Assembly (NCBI GenBank): GCA_035943995.1
Contig: DASZBS010000002.1
Location: forward strand, 1-64,000
From: Vulcanimicrobium sp035943995
GTDB lineage: Bacteria > Vulcanimicrobiota > Vulcanimicrobiia > Vulcanimicrobiales > Vulcanimicrobiaceae
Length of the DNA stretch: 64,000 bases
Direction: 5' to 3'
The translations under genes and the position numbers were made by a program. The notes under the pieces were generated by a model. It was not told the DNA's origin. It was given only the letters and a program-made list of their open reading frames with translations, and ran no database searches. The number at the start of each line of letters is the position of its first letter. The stretch's first letter is position 1. Positions 51,983 to 60,711 of the stretch are shown here, piece by piece.

Positions 51983-52752
51983 CAGAACACGCCGTCCTGC
52001 GCGGCCGTTCGGTGGAGGTCGCGGACGCCGGCGTCGAAGCGCTCCGGGTCGATGAGCCCCGCCGTGATCGCGGGCTCGCGGATGCCCTCGATCATCGCAG
52101 TGAACGTCTTGCGCGTAAAGGCGTCGACGAGATCGGGGCGGCTCGCGTCCACGTACACCATGCGCGGGGAGACACGGACCGCACCGAAACCCGCCTCGAC
52201 CAGCAGCGGGTAGAGCTGCCGGCCGATCAATGCGTTGCCGCCCGCTTCCCGCTGAAGTTCGATCTGGCATCGAATCGCCGCCTGCGCCGCCGTGCTATCA
52301 GGATGGAAAAACGTCGATCCGTGATCGCCCTCGATAACGGTGACGGTTCCACCGGGCTTGAGCACGTCGCTGAGAATCGCCAAGGCCTGAACCGGACGCG
52401 CCAGATGCTCCAGCACGAAGCACACGAAGACGTGGTCGAACGTCTCCCGCACGAACGGCAGATCGAAGATGTCCGCCTGCCGGAATTCGACGTTGGTGAG
52501 CCCGGCCTCGCTCACCCTTCGCTGGGCTTCGGCGATCGAATCCGGGGAGACGTCGATCGATACGATGCGAGCGCCCGGACTGCGCCGGCCCAACGTGATC
52601 GTTTGAGCACCGACGCCGCACCCGGCCTCGAGCACCGTGCTCCCGACGGTGTATGCCGTGTCGCCGTGCAGCAGCTCGACCAACGCGCCGGCCTGATCCT
52701 GAAGGCGCTCTTTCTCCCGCGGATGATAGCCGTGCACGTACGTGTTGCTCAT
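51946..52752 (-). CDS. Class I SAM-dependent methyltransferase
   Basis: The protein is 268 residues. The SAM-binding motif I is VLEAGCGVGAQTITLG, then SIDVSPDSIAEAQRR, VEFRQADIFDLPF, FDHVFVCFVLEHLARPVQALAILSDVLKPGGTVTVIEGDHG. It is an O-/N-/C-methyltransferase of the UbiE style, with unknown acceptor. ATG at 52752 overlaps the upstream dehydrogenase stop (ATGA). Its 3' end overlaps the oxygenase gene. A decayed copy sits at 49679-49798. It could tailor the borosin product, or simply be the old neighbour into which the borosin genes were inserted. Confidence 0.87.
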   Translation of the reverse strand: MSNTYVHGYHPREKERLQDQAGALVELLHGDTAYTVGSTVLEAGCGVGAQTITLGRRSPGARIVSIDVSPDSIAEAQRRVSEAGLTNVEFRQADIFDLPFVRETFDHVFVCFVLEHLARPVQALAILSDVLKPGGTVTVIEGDHGSTFFHPDSTAAQAAIRCQIELQREAGGNALIGRQLYPLLVEAGFGAVRVSPRMVYVDASRPDLVDAFTRKTFTAMIEGIREPAITAGLIDPERFDAGVRDLHRTAAQDGVFCYTFFKAVGTKP

Positions 52753-53630
52753 GGCTTGCCGTCCGCGTTCGCGCCGACGACGTCCCACAGCGCGCCCACG
52801 TCCTGTGCGCCGAGCCCGCGGCGTTGCGCGCTCGAGAAATGCTGCAGCGCCGCCGCGCCCGTCGCCGCGGGCGCGTGATAGCGGGCCGCGAGGTCGATCG
52901 CCAGACGCATGTCCTTCTGCGCGAGACCGATGCCGAAGCGCGGCGTGTAGTCGCCCGCGATGATCCACGGCAGCCGCACATCGGATTGAAACGAGCGCGC
53001 GCCGCCGTCCTGCATCAGCTTGCACAGCAACTGCGCATCGATCCCAGCAGCCGTCCCGATCCCGAACCCCTCCAGCAACACCGCGAGATTCGACATGCTC
53101 ACGTAGTTGATCGCGAGCTTCGCGGCGTACGCTTGTTCCACACTGCCGATGACGTACTGGTTCTTCGAGACGGCGTCGAGCACCGCGGCGGCGCGCGCCC
53201 GCCCGCCTTCGCTCCCGCCAACATACAGCGGCAACGTGCCGTCCGCCGCCTGGCGCGGTCCCATCCCGAGCGGCGAGGCGACGAACGCGGCGCCGGTACG
53301 CTCGACCTCGTCGGCGGCGCGGCGACCCGTGTACGGATCGATCGTGCTGAGCTCCACCACGACGCTGTCAGGCCGGAGCCCGCCGGCGATCCCGTCGGCC
53401 GAATACAGCCGATCGACGTGCTCCGGCAGCGGCAGACTGCTCACGACGAACGTGCAACGTTCCGCGATCTCGAGCGGCGATGCTGCGGCGCGGGCGCGGC
53501 TCCCCTCGAACCGGCGCAACGCCTCCTCGGACGGATCGAACACCAGCACGTCCCACGCCGGATCGCGCGCGATGCGCAACGCGATCGCGCCGCCCATGCG
53601 GCCCGCACCGATGAACCCGACGGTCGCCAT
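52749..53630 (-). CDS. NAD(P)-dependent beta-hydroxyacid dehydrogenase
   Basis: The protein is 293 residues. The N-terminal motif VGFIGAGRMGGAIALRIARDP binds NAD(P). FVVSSLPLPEHVDRLY and FVASPLGMGPRQAADGTLPLYVGG correspond to the 3-hydroxyisobutyrate dehydrogenase family substrate loop, and the catalytic Lys is in AYAAKLAINYVSMSN. The C-terminal domain is helical. The substrate is unknown. It is upstream of and coupled to the methyltransferase. Confidence 0.88.
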   Translation of the reverse strand: MATVGFIGAGRMGGAIALRIARDPAWDVLVFDPSEEALRRFEGSRARAAASPLEIAERCTFVVSSLPLPEHVDRLYSADGIAGGLRPDSVVVELSTIDPYTGRRAADEVERTGAAFVASPLGMGPRQAADGTLPLYVGGSEGGRARAAAVLDAVSKNQYVIGSVEQAYAAKLAINYVSMSNLAVLLEGFGIGTAAGIDAQLLCKLMQDGGARSFQSDVRLPWIIAGDYTPRFGIGLAQKDMRLAIDLAARYHAPAATGAAALQHFSSAQRRGLGAQDVGALWDVVGANADGKP

Positions 53631-53681
53631 GGCCGTCCCTACGCCATGAAGCTGGAGTAGCCCCCGTCGGCTACGGCGCGC

Positions 53682-54194
53682 TCACGCGTTCGCGCGAACG
53701 GGGAGCTTCCAATCCGGCCGAATGAAATGACAGGTGTAGCCTGACGGATAGTCTTCGAGATAGTCCTGATGCTCCGGCTCGGCTTCCCAGAAATCCCCGG
53801 CCGGCGCAACTTCGGTGACGACTTTGCCCGGCCAAAGTCCCGACGCGTTCACGTCGGCAATCGTGTCTTCGGCGGTCCGCTTTTGATCGTCGTTCGTGTA
53901 GTAGATCGCCGAGCGATAGCTCGTGCCGCGGTCGTTGCCCTGACGATTCGGCGTCGACGGGTCGTGGATCTGGAAAAAGAACTCCAGGATCTTCCGGTAC
54001 GTGATCGCCGCAGGGTCGAACACGACCTCGATCGCTTCCGCGTGCGTGCCGTGATTGCGGTACGTGGCGTTCCGGACGTCACCGCCCGAATAGCCGACGC
54101 GGGTCGAGATCACGCCCGGGTACCGGCGCAGCAGCGCCTGCATGCCCCAAAAGCAGCCGCCGGCAAGGATCGCTCGTTCAGTGGACGCACTCAT
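53682..54194 (-). CDS. msrA: Peptide methionine sulfoxide reductase MsrA
   Basis: The protein is 170 residues. The active site GCFWGMQ near the N-terminus (ILAGGCFWG) and the family blocks GYSGGDVRNATYRNHGTHAEAIEVVFDP, FFQIHDPSTPNRQGNDRGTSYRSAIYY, EPEHQDYLEDYPSGYTCHFIRP are present. It reduces methionine-S-sulfoxide in the cytoplasm. Start ATG 54194. Confidence 0.95.
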   Translation of the reverse strand: MSASTERAILAGGCFWGMQALLRRYPGVISTRVGYSGGDVRNATYRNHGTHAEAIEVVFDPAAITYRKILEFFFQIHDPSTPNRQGNDRGTSYRSAIYYTNDDQKRTAEDTIADVNASGLWPGKVVTEVAPAGDFWEAEPEHQDYLEDYPSGYTCHFIRPDWKLPVRANA

Positions 54195-54241
54195 CGTCCA
54201 CCGTAACCCGCGCGGGGCCTCCTAAGGTTGCACATCATGCA

Positions 54242-54598
54242 TCAGCGCGACGCTGCTACGGCCGCGCGGATGTACCTTGGGGTGAACTCCGAGGCCATGA
54301 TACCGTCGCGCACCTTCTGTAGCAGCGCGGGGACGCAGGCTTCCCTCGCAACAAACGTACCGTCTTCAAAGCATTCCTCGATCGTGACGGCCTTATATTG
54401 CAAGGACTGGTTGTGGGCGACGACCGTTTCATGCCGAAAGAACGGGTGTTCGCCTGCCTGACATATCGTCGTCTTGTCCGAGCGATCTCGGCTTGTCGTG
54501 AACGTCGCGCACACGACTTCGCCTGATTCGTCCGGATCAGTGACGATCACCCACAAATGCCCATCCAGCATCGACAGGAACGTGTCTCCGGGACGCAC
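54242..54598 (-). CDS. Putative toxin partner of the Panacea antitoxin
   Basis: The protein is 118 residues with VRPGDTFLSMLDGHLWVIVTDPD and VVCATFTTSRDRSDKTTICQAGEHPFFRHETVVAHNQSLQY. The beta-rich start resembles PemK/SH3-like folds, but I cannot assign a family. It lies 11 nt after the DUF4065 gene in the same direction, the usual place for the toxin of such modules. Start GTG 54598. The toxin role is inferred from context. Confidence 0.65.
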   Translation of the reverse strand: MRPGDTFLSMLDGHLWVIVTDPDESGEVVCATFTTSRDRSDKTTICQAGEHPFFRHETVVAHNQSLQYKAVTIEECFEDGTFVAREACVPALLQKVRDGIMASEFTPRYIRAAVAASR

Positions 54599-54609
54599 GT
54601 TCGTGAATG

Positions 54610-55161
54610 CTATTGCTTCGAAAGGGCTCGCATTTTATTGAAGCCCCTCAGATTCTTCGCAATCGCGTCGGCCTCGGCGTCGTCGATGCCGACAGCGCGA
54701 AGAATGTCCTTGACATCGATGGGAATGCTGCTGCCGTCCGGATCTTGCCACTCTGCAAATTCATGCGTGAGATCGCTCAACTGCCATTGGGACTGGTCGC
54801 GGTAGATCGCGAAAATCTCGTCGAGTAGCTTCTCTTCGGCAAGCGAGAGCTGATCGTCCCCGGGATCTTCGAGGAGCGAGACCTCGTACTTCTCGGGACT
54901 GGAGATGTGTCGGTGCCAGTACGTCGGAGCCTCGCTGGGAACGACCAGCAAATCGTACACACCGCTCAGCACGGGTCCGAGCTTCATCGAGACGTACCGG
55001 TCGTTCGTCACGGGTGTCCCCCAGCGCCGGAGCGCCTCGCGATCGGCGATATACATGAATTTCAGCAAGCTCATGTACGGTAAACGCCGTCCGGCAGATG
55101 CGAGGAACCGCGCAGCGACCTGCGTAGCTTTTTTCTCGTTCAAATTCGCGCTTCGCCCCAC
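54610..55161 (-). CDS. Panacea-domain (DUF4065/SocA-like) antitoxin
   Basis: The protein is 183 residues with KKATQVAARFLASAGRRLPYMSLLKFMYIADREALRRWGTPVTNDRYVSMKLGPVLSGVYDLL, the hallmark of Panacea/SocA-like domains, and the C-terminal LSLAEEKLLDEIFAIYRDQSQWQLSDLTHEFAEWQDPDG. These domains neutralise many different toxins. Start GTG at 55161. The 55162-55412 stretch beyond it shows no gene that I can support. Confidence 0.85.
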   Translation of the reverse strand: MGRSANLNEKKATQVAARFLASAGRRLPYMSLLKFMYIADREALRRWGTPVTNDRYVSMKLGPVLSGVYDLLVVPSEAPTYWHRHISSPEKYEVSLLEDPGDDQLSLAEEKLLDEIFAIYRDQSQWQLSDLTHEFAEWQDPDGSSIPIDVKDILRAVGIDDAEADAIAKNLRGFNKMRALSKQ

Positions 55162-55412
55162 TCTGGCGAGGATTCTACCCTACCCGCGTCGAGGCCTTTT
55201 GCAGCGTCCGCGAGCCGGCACCCGACGTGCCCCGAAATAGCGCCAGTCGAATGTTTTCAGCCGCACGCTAGTACGAATCGTTTTGCTCGGAATCAGCGGG
55301 AAATCGACTGGCTAGACAAGGCTATTGCTCAGTTCCGCGACGGCTGCTCGCCGACCGACTGCGCGACGGCGTCCGCCACCATATTGCGGTGACCGCTGTC
55401 GTACCTTATTGC

Positions 55413-56177
55413 ATGACGTCGATCTCTACGGGCTCGAACCCGGGCGGGGGCCGGCTCTACGGCGATCTCGCGTGGGTTTGGCCGTTCGTCAGCCCTCCGT
55501 CCGACTATGTCGAAGAAGTCGAGACGTTCGAGCGCCGTTTCTCCGAGAACGGGGTCCCGAAGGGCGGCTCCGTGTTGCACCTCGGAAGCGGCGGCGGGTC
55601 CATCGACGCCCACTTGAAACAGCGTTACCGCGTGACGGGGATCGACGTCAGCCCGGCGATGGTCGGGCATGCGCGCAAGGTGAACCCGGACGTGCAATAC
55701 GACGTCGGCGACATTCGCACCGCGGATCTCGGACGCACCTTCGACGCGGTGCTGCTGCACGACGCGTCCGCCTATATGACGACGCCCGACGATCTGCTTG
55801 CGGCCTATCGCACCGCGGCGCGCCATCTCGAGCCGGGCGGCGTGCTGGTAACGCTGCCGGAAGAGATCCGCGCGCTGTTCGAGCAGCACGGAACGGAAAG
55901 TTTCACGCGCTCCGAAGGTGACGTCGCCGTGACCACGACGATCGTCGACTACGATCCCGACCCGTCCGACACGTGGTTCGAGTCGACGTTCGTCTTTCTC
56001 ATTCGGGACGCTTCCGGGCTGCACGTCGAGCTCGACACCCACCGCAACGGTCTGTACGAGTTGGACGCGATGCTCGACATGCTGCGCGAGGCGGGGTTCG
56101 CCCCCGAAGCCTCGAGATGGGAGCTCAGCGACTACGCCGACGTCGATCGCCCGCTGATCACCGCCATCAAGCGGTAG
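55413..56177 (+). CDS. Class I SAM-dependent methyltransferase
   Basis: The protein is 254 residues. The motif GSVLHLGSGGGSIDAHLKQRYRVTGIDVSPAMVGHARKVNP, then YDVGDIRTADLGRTFDAVLLHDASAYMTTPDDLLAAYRTAARHLEPGGVLVTLPEE form the SAM-binding domain. The acceptor is unknown. The start could be ATG 55413 or GTG 55389. It is followed after 31 nt by the DUF2079 gene. Confidence 0.85.
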   Translation: MTSISTGSNPGGGRLYGDLAWVWPFVSPPSDYVEEVETFERRFSENGVPKGGSVLHLGSGGGSIDAHLKQRYRVTGIDVSPAMVGHARKVNPDVQYDVGDIRTADLGRTFDAVLLHDASAYMTTPDDLLAAYRTAARHLEPGGVLVTLPEEIRALFEQHGTESFTRSEGDVAVTTTIVDYDPDPSDTWFESTFVFLIRDASGLHVELDTHRNGLYELDAMLDMLREAGFAPEASRWELSDYADVDRPLITAIKR

Positions 56178-56208
56178 GATTTTTCGCGCGCAAGCGCAAG
56201 GCCGTCGC

Positions 56209-57645
56209 GTGCGCGCATCGTTCTCCGGACTGTGGATCGGTACGATTGCCGCGTTCGTCGTACTGTCCGCGCTGGCGGCGGTGAGGGCGGCCGACTGGAG
56301 CTACGGCGCCGACACCGGGACGTTCGTGCAAATCGTGCTCGACGCGTTCGGCGGCATGCACAACGGCGTCGAAGGCACGACGCACTACCAATTTCACTGG
56401 TCGCCGGCGCTCGCGCTGCTGTGGCCGTTTCTCGCCGCCACGCACAGCGTCTGGGTGCTGCAGACGATCCTCGCCGCCGCGACGGTCGCGTGCGCGCCGC
56501 TCCTGGCGGCAATCGCACGCTGCGGCTTCGCCCGCGGCCGGCTCGACCAAGGCATAGCCGGACGGATCGGCGCCGTCGCGCTGGTCTACCCGCCGCTGAT
56601 CGCCGTCGGATTCGGCGAGTTCCGCGATCTCGGTCTGCTGCCGCCGCTCGCGCTAGGCTGGTGGCTCGCGCTGCAACGTCGCTCGTGGACCTGGGTCGCG
56701 GTCTGCGCGGTGCTGCTCGCCGGCCTTCGCGAGGACGTCTGCTTGGAGCTGGCGATCGTCGGCGCGGTCGTCGCGCTGAACAACGGCCGTTCCGGTGATC
56801 GCGCGAAGCTCGCGGCCGCACTCGGTTCGACAGCGGTCGCACTCGTGTCGGCGGCAATCTACGTCTTCGTCGTGCTGCCGCGCGTCGGGCCGTGGCCGCC
56901 GTCGCACTTCTACGACTATCCGTTCGCCCATGGCCCGGCGGCGCTGCTGCTCGCGCCGCTCGCGCACCCGCTCGCGTTCGGCGCGGCGATCCTCACCGTC
57001 GGCCGCCTCACGTACGTGCTCGAAGCGCTGATCCCGCTCGCGTTCATCCCGCTGCGCTCGCGGCTCGCATGGCTCGCAGCCCCCGGCTTCGCGATCGTGC
57101 TGCTCGCGAACAGCGGGCTGGTGTGGCGCATGGGCATGCACTACGCGGCGCTATGGATCCCGTGGCTGCTGATCGCGTTCGCCGCCGGCGTCGCGACGCT
57201 GCGCCGCCAACGCCGCTGGACCGCGATCGCCTTCGTGTTGTCGGCGATCGTGCTGATCGCGTTCAGCCCGCTGCACCCGCTCCACTATCTCAAGCCGTCG
57301 TACCACGCGCTCGCCGACGCGCGCACGGTGCTCGCGTCGATCCCGCGCGACGCGCACGTCGCGACGCACGACGAGTGGTACACCTCCGTCGCCGCGCGCG
57401 ATCCGAACGCGCTCGTGCTCGGCACGGGCCCGTCCTCGATCGCGGCGCCCTACATCGTGTTCGCCGAGGACTACCCGAACGACGATTTTCAAAAGCGCCT
57501 GCTGCCCCAGATCCGCAGCGTGCTCCGGGCCGGCAACTACGAGCTCGTCGCCCGGCGCGGCGCGGTCTCGGCCTGGAAGGCCGGCCGGCGCAACGGCGGG
57601 GACCCTGCGGTGGTCCAACCGCACGACGCTTCATCACGACCCTGA
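56209..57645 (+). CDS. DUF2079 integral membrane protein
   Basis: The protein is 478 residues with about ten hydrophobic segments. The N-terminal SYGADTGTFVQIVLDAFGGMHNGVEGTTHYQFHWSPALALLWPF and later LREDVCLELAIVG are typical of DUF2079 (GT-C glycosyltransferase-like fold). A C-terminal soluble part (HALADARTVLASIPRDAHVATHDEWYTSVAARDP) follows. It may transfer sugars in the envelope. GTG at 56209. Confidence 0.8.
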   Translation: MRASFSGLWIGTIAAFVVLSALAAVRAADWSYGADTGTFVQIVLDAFGGMHNGVEGTTHYQFHWSPALALLWPFLAATHSVWVLQTILAAATVACAPLLAAIARCGFARGRLDQGIAGRIGAVALVYPPLIAVGFGEFRDLGLLPPLALGWWLALQRRSWTWVAVCAVLLAGLREDVCLELAIVGAVVALNNGRSGDRAKLAAALGSTAVALVSAAIYVFVVLPRVGPWPPSHFYDYPFAHGPAALLLAPLAHPLAFGAAILTVGRLTYVLEALIPLAFIPLRSRLAWLAAPGFAIVLLANSGLVWRMGMHYAALWIPWLLIAFAAGVATLRRQRRWTAIAFVLSAIVLIAFSPLHPLHYLKPSYHALADARTVLASIPRDAHVATHDEWYTSVAARDPNALVLGTGPSSIAAPYIVFAEDYPNDDFQKRLLPQIRSVLRAGNYELVARRGAVSAWKAGRRNGGDPAVVQPHDASSRP

Positions 57646-57663
57646 CACCTGAGGAGAAATCGC

Positions 57664-58512
57664 TTGATCGCATGGCTCGGCACCGGACTGCTCGGCGCCA
57701 ACTTCGTTCGCAAGATGCTCGAGCGCGGCGAGACCGTGCACCTCTGGAACCGCACCGCGGAGAAAGCGCACGCGCTCGAGGCGGACGGCGCCAAAGCGTT
57801 CGACCAGCCGATCGACGCGGTGCGCGGCGCTTCGGAGATCCACCTGACGCTCAGCGACGACGCGGCGGTCGACTCGGTGCTGGACCCGCTCGCCGACGTG
57901 ATCCTGCCGACGGCGTTCATCGCCGACCACACGACGACGGCACCGACGCCGACCGGTGACCGCGTCGAACGCTGGAAGCAGCGCGGCCGCACGTTCGTCC
58001 ACGCGCCGGTGTTCATGGGCCCGTCGATGGCGCGCAACGCAACGGGCCTGATGCTGCTTTCCGGCGACCCGCAAGTGCGCGCGCGCGTGAAGCCGCACCT
58101 CGAACCGATGACGGGTAAGATCGTCGAGCTCGGCGACGACCCGACGCGCGGCGCATCGTTCAAGCTCTTCGGCAACATGATGCTGCTGGTGATCACGGCC
58201 GGCCTCGCCGACGTCTACAAGCTGGGACGCTCGCTCGGAATCGAACCGGAGGACGCGTTCACGTTGTTCGGCGAGTTCAACCCCGGCAACGGCATCCAGG
58301 GCCGCGGCAAGCAGATGGCCGAAGGCAGATTCTCGCCGCCGAGTTTCGAGCTGACGATGGCCCGCAAAGACTTGCGCCTGATGGTGGACGAAGCAGCCCG
58401 CCACGGCGCAAAGCTGGACGTCGTCCCAGCCGTGGGCGCACTCATGGACCGTTATATCGCCGCGGGCTTCGGCAGCGACGACGCCGGCGTGGTTGGCTCG
58501 GGCAAAGCGTGA
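57664..58512 (+). CDS. NAD(P)-dependent beta-hydroxyacid dehydrogenase
   Basis: The protein is 282 residues: IAWLGTGLLGANFVRKMLERGETVHLWNRTAEKA (NAD(P) motif), IHLTLSDDAAVDSVL, HAPVFMGPSMARNATGLMLLSGD, and the catalytic-Lys region GASFKLFGNMMLLVITAGLADVY. It is paralogous in type to 52749-53630. The start is a TTG at 57664 with GGAG 7 nt upstream. It overlaps the next gene by GTGA. Confidence 0.88.
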   Translation: MIAWLGTGLLGANFVRKMLERGETVHLWNRTAEKAHALEADGAKAFDQPIDAVRGASEIHLTLSDDAAVDSVLDPLADVILPTAFIADHTTTAPTPTGDRVERWKQRGRTFVHAPVFMGPSMARNATGLMLLSGDPQVRARVKPHLEPMTGKIVELGDDPTRGASFKLFGNMMLLVITAGLADVYKLGRSLGIEPEDAFTLFGEFNPGNGIQGRGKQMAEGRFSPPSFELTMARKDLRLMVDEAARHGAKLDVVPAVGALMDRYIAAGFGSDDAGVVGSGKA

Positions 58513-59468
58513 ACCCGCTCTACCTGACCGAAGGCGACGTCACGGCAACGCTGACGATCCGCGACACGCTGGGCCTCGTGGAAGACGCAGCCCGCGCACT
58601 CGCCGAACAGCGCGCCCAAAACCGCCCTCGCCAGCGCGCGTTCACGTCCTCGTCGGTGATCCAAGTGCTCGCCGCAGCGTACGGCGGACGCATGGGCCAC
58701 AAGACGTACACCGTCGCTCCGAAAGGCCGCGGCGCACGCTTCTGGTACACGCTCTTCAACGAAAACGGCGAGATGCTCGCGATCATGGAAGCGGACGCTC
58801 TCGGCCAAATGCGAACGGGCGCCGCGTCGGGCGTCGCAACGCGCTTCCTGGCCCGCGAAGACGCAAGCACGCTCGGCATCATCGGCACGGGCTGGCAAGC
58901 CCGCTCGCAACTGGAAGCCTGCTTCCACGTGCGCAACATCTCGCGCATCCTGGTCTACGGCCGCGACGCCAAGAAGCGCGCCGACTTCTGCGAGCTGATG
59001 TCTGAAAAGGTCGACGCGAAGATCGAACCGGTCGAAACCGCGCACGACGCGGTAGCAAACGCCGACGTGATCTGCACGATGACGAGCTCATCAACGCCGG
59101 TGCTCGAAGGCACCTGGCTGCGCGAAGGCGCGCACGTCAATGCAGCCGGCTCGAACCGCGCGAACGCGCAAGAGATCGACATCGAAACGGTCACCCGCGC
59201 CGCTGTCGTCGCGGTCGAAGACGTCGCGCAAGCCAAGGTGGAGTCGGGCGACCTGCGCGCGGCCAACGAAACGGCGCACTGGTCGTGGGACCACGCAACG
59301 CGCCTGAGCGACATCATCGCAGGCCACGCGCTGGGCCGTACGTCCGACGATCAAATCACGCTGTTCGAATCACTCGGCATCGGCCTTTGGGACATTGCAG
59401 CCGCCTCCCACGTATTCGACGCCTGCGTCATCGAGGGCCGCGGAACCCGGTTGCCGATCCCGAGCTAG
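58509..59468 (+). CDS. Ornithine cyclodeaminase / mu-crystallin family enzyme
   Basis: The protein is 319 residues with LTEGDVTATLTIRDTLGLVEDAAR, GGRMGHKTYTVAPKGRGARFWYTLFNENGEMLAIMEADALGQMRTGAASGVATRFLAREDASTLGIIGTGWQARSQLEA, the Rossmann motif GTGWQA and the substrate-binding Lys/Arg of the family. These act on amino or imino acids (ornithine, alanine, ketimines). The GTG start at 58509 overlaps the dehydrogenase stop, so the pair forms a two-step unit. Confidence 0.87.
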   Translation: MNPLYLTEGDVTATLTIRDTLGLVEDAARALAEQRAQNRPRQRAFTSSSVIQVLAAAYGGRMGHKTYTVAPKGRGARFWYTLFNENGEMLAIMEADALGQMRTGAASGVATRFLAREDASTLGIIGTGWQARSQLEACFHVRNISRILVYGRDAKKRADFCELMSEKVDAKIEPVETAHDAVANADVICTMTSSSTPVLEGTWLREGAHVNAAGSNRANAQEIDIETVTRAAVVAVEDVAQAKVESGDLRAANETAHWSWDHATRLSDIIAGHALGRTSDDQITLFESLGIGLWDIAAASHVFDACVIEGRGTRLPIPS

Positions 59469-59491
59469 AACCAAGACCAACGACCCGCCGG

Positions 59492-60451
59492 CTACGAAAG
59501 CCAGCCGACCTTCTGCGCTGTCGCGACTGCTTCGTCCCTGTTCATCGCACCCGTCTTTCGGATCGCTCCCGACAAGTACGTCCTCGTCGTGGACTTGGAG
59601 ATCCCGAGCGACCTGCTGATGGCGTGGGGCGACAGCCCGCGCGCCGCGAGGCGCAGCACGTCGAGCTCTCGTTCGCTGAGGCCGTTTTGCAGCGCCGACG
59701 CCTGCGGTACGAACGCCGGATCGAACGCCGTTCGGCCGCCGGCAAGGGCACGGATCGCCGCCACGAGCCTCCGGGGATCGACGGACGACGAGATCATGCC
59801 GCGCACGCCCGCAGCAAGAGCCTGATGCGTAAACGCGGCGCGATCCTCGTCCACCAGGAGCAAGACCGCGACGGCCGGAGAGCTACGCCGAACTTCCCGT
59901 GCCGCCGTCAGCGACGAAGAACGGGGCGGCTCGCCGCTAAAGATGACGACGTCAGGTTGCGTGCGGGACGCCGCGGTCGCGATCGACTCGGTGTGTGCGT
60001 CGATTGCGACCGCGCGGATCTCGTCGTCCGTTTCTAACAACGTCGTAAGGGCCGCCGCGTAAATCGGTCTTCGATCCGCGATGAGTACACGCGTCGCCAC
60101 GTTGTGTCCTTTCGCCGCCAGCAGGCGCTCGTATTCAGCTTGAATCGCATCCAACGCGGTCGCGCGGTTGCGAAAGAATTGACGATTTGAAATGTACAAG
60201 TCACGGGCAACCGCGGCCGTACCCTCCCCCGCGACGTCGCAGCGGAGAACGATCGACTGCGACCGCTCGTCCAAATCGCGGATCCCGCGGTCGATGAGGA
60301 GCCGCACGGCATCGCACGTCGACCGGGTCCCAAGCACCGTCCGAAGTGCCTGTGCCTGTTCATCGCGTTCGAGCAGCCAAGGGCGCCGAAGTTTACGCAG
60401 CATCGTTCGCAGCGGCGTCGTATACGATCTATCGGCTCGCCGCGTATCCAT
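59492..60451 (-). CDS. LuxR-type regulator with degenerate receiver domain
   Basis: The protein is 319 residues. Residues about 1-120 are helical with GEGTAAVARDLYISNRQFFRNRATALDAI, similar to a sigma-4-like HTH. Residues about 120-235 resemble a response-regulator receiver (RVLIADRRPIYAAALTTLLE), but the phospho-acceptor Asp of PDVVxxD is replaced (PDVVIFSGEPP), so phosphorylation is unlikely. Residues about 255-319 are a LuxR HTH (LSERELDVLRLAARGLSPHAISRSLGISKSTTRTYLSGAIRKTG). The start ATG is 60451, with a GTG just before. It converges on the cyclodeaminase gene and is divergent from the TonB receptor. Confidence 0.82.
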   Translation of the reverse strand: MDTRRADRSYTTPLRTMLRKLRRPWLLERDEQAQALRTVLGTRSTCDAVRLLIDRGIRDLDERSQSIVLRCDVAGEGTAAVARDLYISNRQFFRNRATALDAIQAEYERLLAAKGHNVATRVLIADRRPIYAAALTTLLETDDEIRAVAIDAHTESIATAASRTQPDVVIFSGEPPRSSSLTAAREVRRSSPAVAVLLLVDEDRAAFTHQALAAGVRGMISSSVDPRRLVAAIRALAGGRTAFDPAFVPQASALQNGLSERELDVLRLAARGLSPHAISRSLGISKSTTRTYLSGAIRKTGAMNRDEAVATAQKVGWLS

Positions 60452-60711
60452 CACGGGTTCGTACGTGCTTGAACGGCGTCAACCCGGCATTTTGGGCGAG
60501 TACGGCAATTTTATGCAATGGAGCAACGCTCGCGGATTATCCGGCCCATCGAAACAGGGCAAGATTTGTCAAAGGCTCGTGTCTCTGCACCGCTTATCTT
60601 CCGATGTACGTGCGTTCGTCAGGCTAGTCGCTTGCCTCGATATCATAGGATAGGTGCCAGCGCGATCTGACGGCGGCGAACACACCCACCCATCGGAAAG
60701 GATTGGTGCTC

